NCBI RefSeq assembly: GCF_003240565.2
Contig: NZ_CP117256.1
Span: forward strand, 558,001 to 622,000
Direction: 5' to 3'
From: Rhizobium tumorigenes
GTDB taxonomy: Bacteria; Pseudomonadota; Alphaproteobacteria; Rhizobiales; Rhizobiaceae
DNA length: 64,000 bases
Shown here: in pieces, positions 63,502-64,000 of the stretch
How the letters are laid out: each line of letters starts with the position of its first letter
How positions within the stretch are numbered: the stretch's first letter is position 1
Position numbers and translations under genes: made by a program
The notes under the pieces: generated by a model
What the model was told of the DNA's origin: nothing
Databases searched by the model: none
The model's input: the letters and a program-made list of their open reading frames with translations, nothing else

Positions 63502-64000
63502 GCGTTGAGAATGGATTTACGGGCGGTGATGGTGTGCTTGCCGTCTTCGGAAAAGAGGTAGATTTCCTGCGGGTCGACCTGAAGGCCGATGGGAGCTTCG
63601 GCATTGACACCAGCGACATGGCCGATCTGCACCGTGATGTTTCCGGTCCCGCTCTCGGAGCTGACGCATTGAAGGCGACCGGCATTGACGTAGAGGATCG
63701 TCTCGCGGCCGAGGTGTTCGACGAGCTGGACATGCCCCTGGATTGGCGCGCTTAGAGGATCGGGCGAAACGGCAATGCTTTCCGGGCGTATACCCAGCGT
63801 CAGCACCGCGCCCTTTTGGACAGTCGTGCCGCTCACGAGTTGGGCCGACACGGGCGCCAGACCCGGCGCCGACACCGTGGCCATAGACCCCGACACTTCA
63901 TCGACGGTCACGAAAAAAAAGTTCATGCGGGGAGCGCCTAGAAATCCCGCCACGAACCGGTTCTGCGGATTGCGATAGAGCTCAAGCGGCGATCCGACCT
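63498..64000 (-). CDS. Sugar ABC transporter ATP-binding protein (UgpC/MalK type), C-terminal part
   Basis: The frame is open to the right edge, so only the last 167 residues are seen. GSPLELYRNPQNRFVAGFLG is the end of the nucleotide-binding domain in CUT1-type importers, and the TOBE/OB domain follows (TLGIRPESIAVSPD, VQLVEHLGRETILYVNAG, GLQVDPQEIYLFSEDGK). It powers uptake of the oligosaccharide that the GH42 enzyme then cleaves. First visible gene of that operon on the minus strand. Confidence 0.88.
   Translation of the reverse strand, partial: VGSPLELYRNPQNRFVAGFLGAPRMNFFFVTVDEVSGSMATVSAPGLAPVSAQLVSGTTVQKGAVLTLGIRPESIAVSPDPLSAPIQGHVQLVEHLGRETILYVNAGRLQCVSSESGTGNITVQIGHVAGVNAEAPIGLQVDPQEIYLFSEDGKHTITARKSILNA

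Overview
The window looks like a piece of an alphaproteobacterial genome, most likely a member of the Rhizobiales (Rhizobium/Agrobacterium/Sinorhizobium type). Support comes from the high GC content, the family content (DUF1254/DUF1214 pairs, a membrane-anchored TPR regulator, a UgpC-type sugar ABC ATPase beside a GH42 enzyme) and a GAAC-N7-GAAC direct repeat, which is the alphaproteobacterial SOS-box form. No rRNA, tRNA or CRISPR array was seen.

Layout. 1-4.3 kb: an AAA+ protein with an HExxH (M41-like) peptidase part that runs off the left edge, a small TnsA-fold protein, a decayed metallopeptidase gene and a metallophosphoesterase. 4.3-31.3 kb: a dense block of envelope and periplasmic functions. 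It holds two DUF1254/DUF1214 proteins, a lipoprotein esterase, an arylsulfatase, a MoxR-DUF58-DUF4381-BatA-BatB-BatD operon, a formylglycine-generating enzyme (the activator of sulfatases), a HAD phosphatase, a GluR0-like channel/receptor, outer-membrane proteins, a TPR regulator, an MscS channel, an OmpA-like protein and a ClpP-like protein. Eight exact copies and one near copy of a 16-bp element, TTACCGTAACGTACTT, lie 28 to about 130 bp in front of the transcription units of this block, always in the same orientation relative to the gene. They define an apparent private regulon.

31.4-41.5 kb: the core of a Tn7-like transposon on the minus strand (small ORF, tnsA, tnsB, tnsC, tniQ, all overlapping), with an SOS-box-like repeat upstream, followed by an RloC/PrrC-like ATPase. 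A probable element end lies near 41.48 kb, where a DUF72 gene is cut off next to two tandem 21-bp repeats. The 1-31 kb block may be cargo of this element, but the other end is not visible in the window.

41.5-50 kb: a mobile-element and toxin graveyard. It has an IS3-family element with a one-base deletion in orfB, a Tn3-family end that truncates an immunity-like gene, orphan toxin/immunity fragments, an IS66 scrap, and the C-terminal part of a CdiA/FhaB-type exoprotein with an overlapping zinc-ribbon immunity candidate. 50-57 kb: surface-polysaccharide genes (tandem hydrolase, GT4 glycosyltransferase, flippase, methyltransferase) mixed with IS21 and IS5 scraps. 57-59.2 kb: IS481 and Tn3 transposase remnants. 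59.3-64 kb: a sugar-catabolic operon (MocA oxidoreductase fused to an aldo/keto reductase, GH42 beta-galactosidase, sugar ABC transporter ATPase).

All family calls were made by reading the sequence and recalled family motifs; no database search was run.
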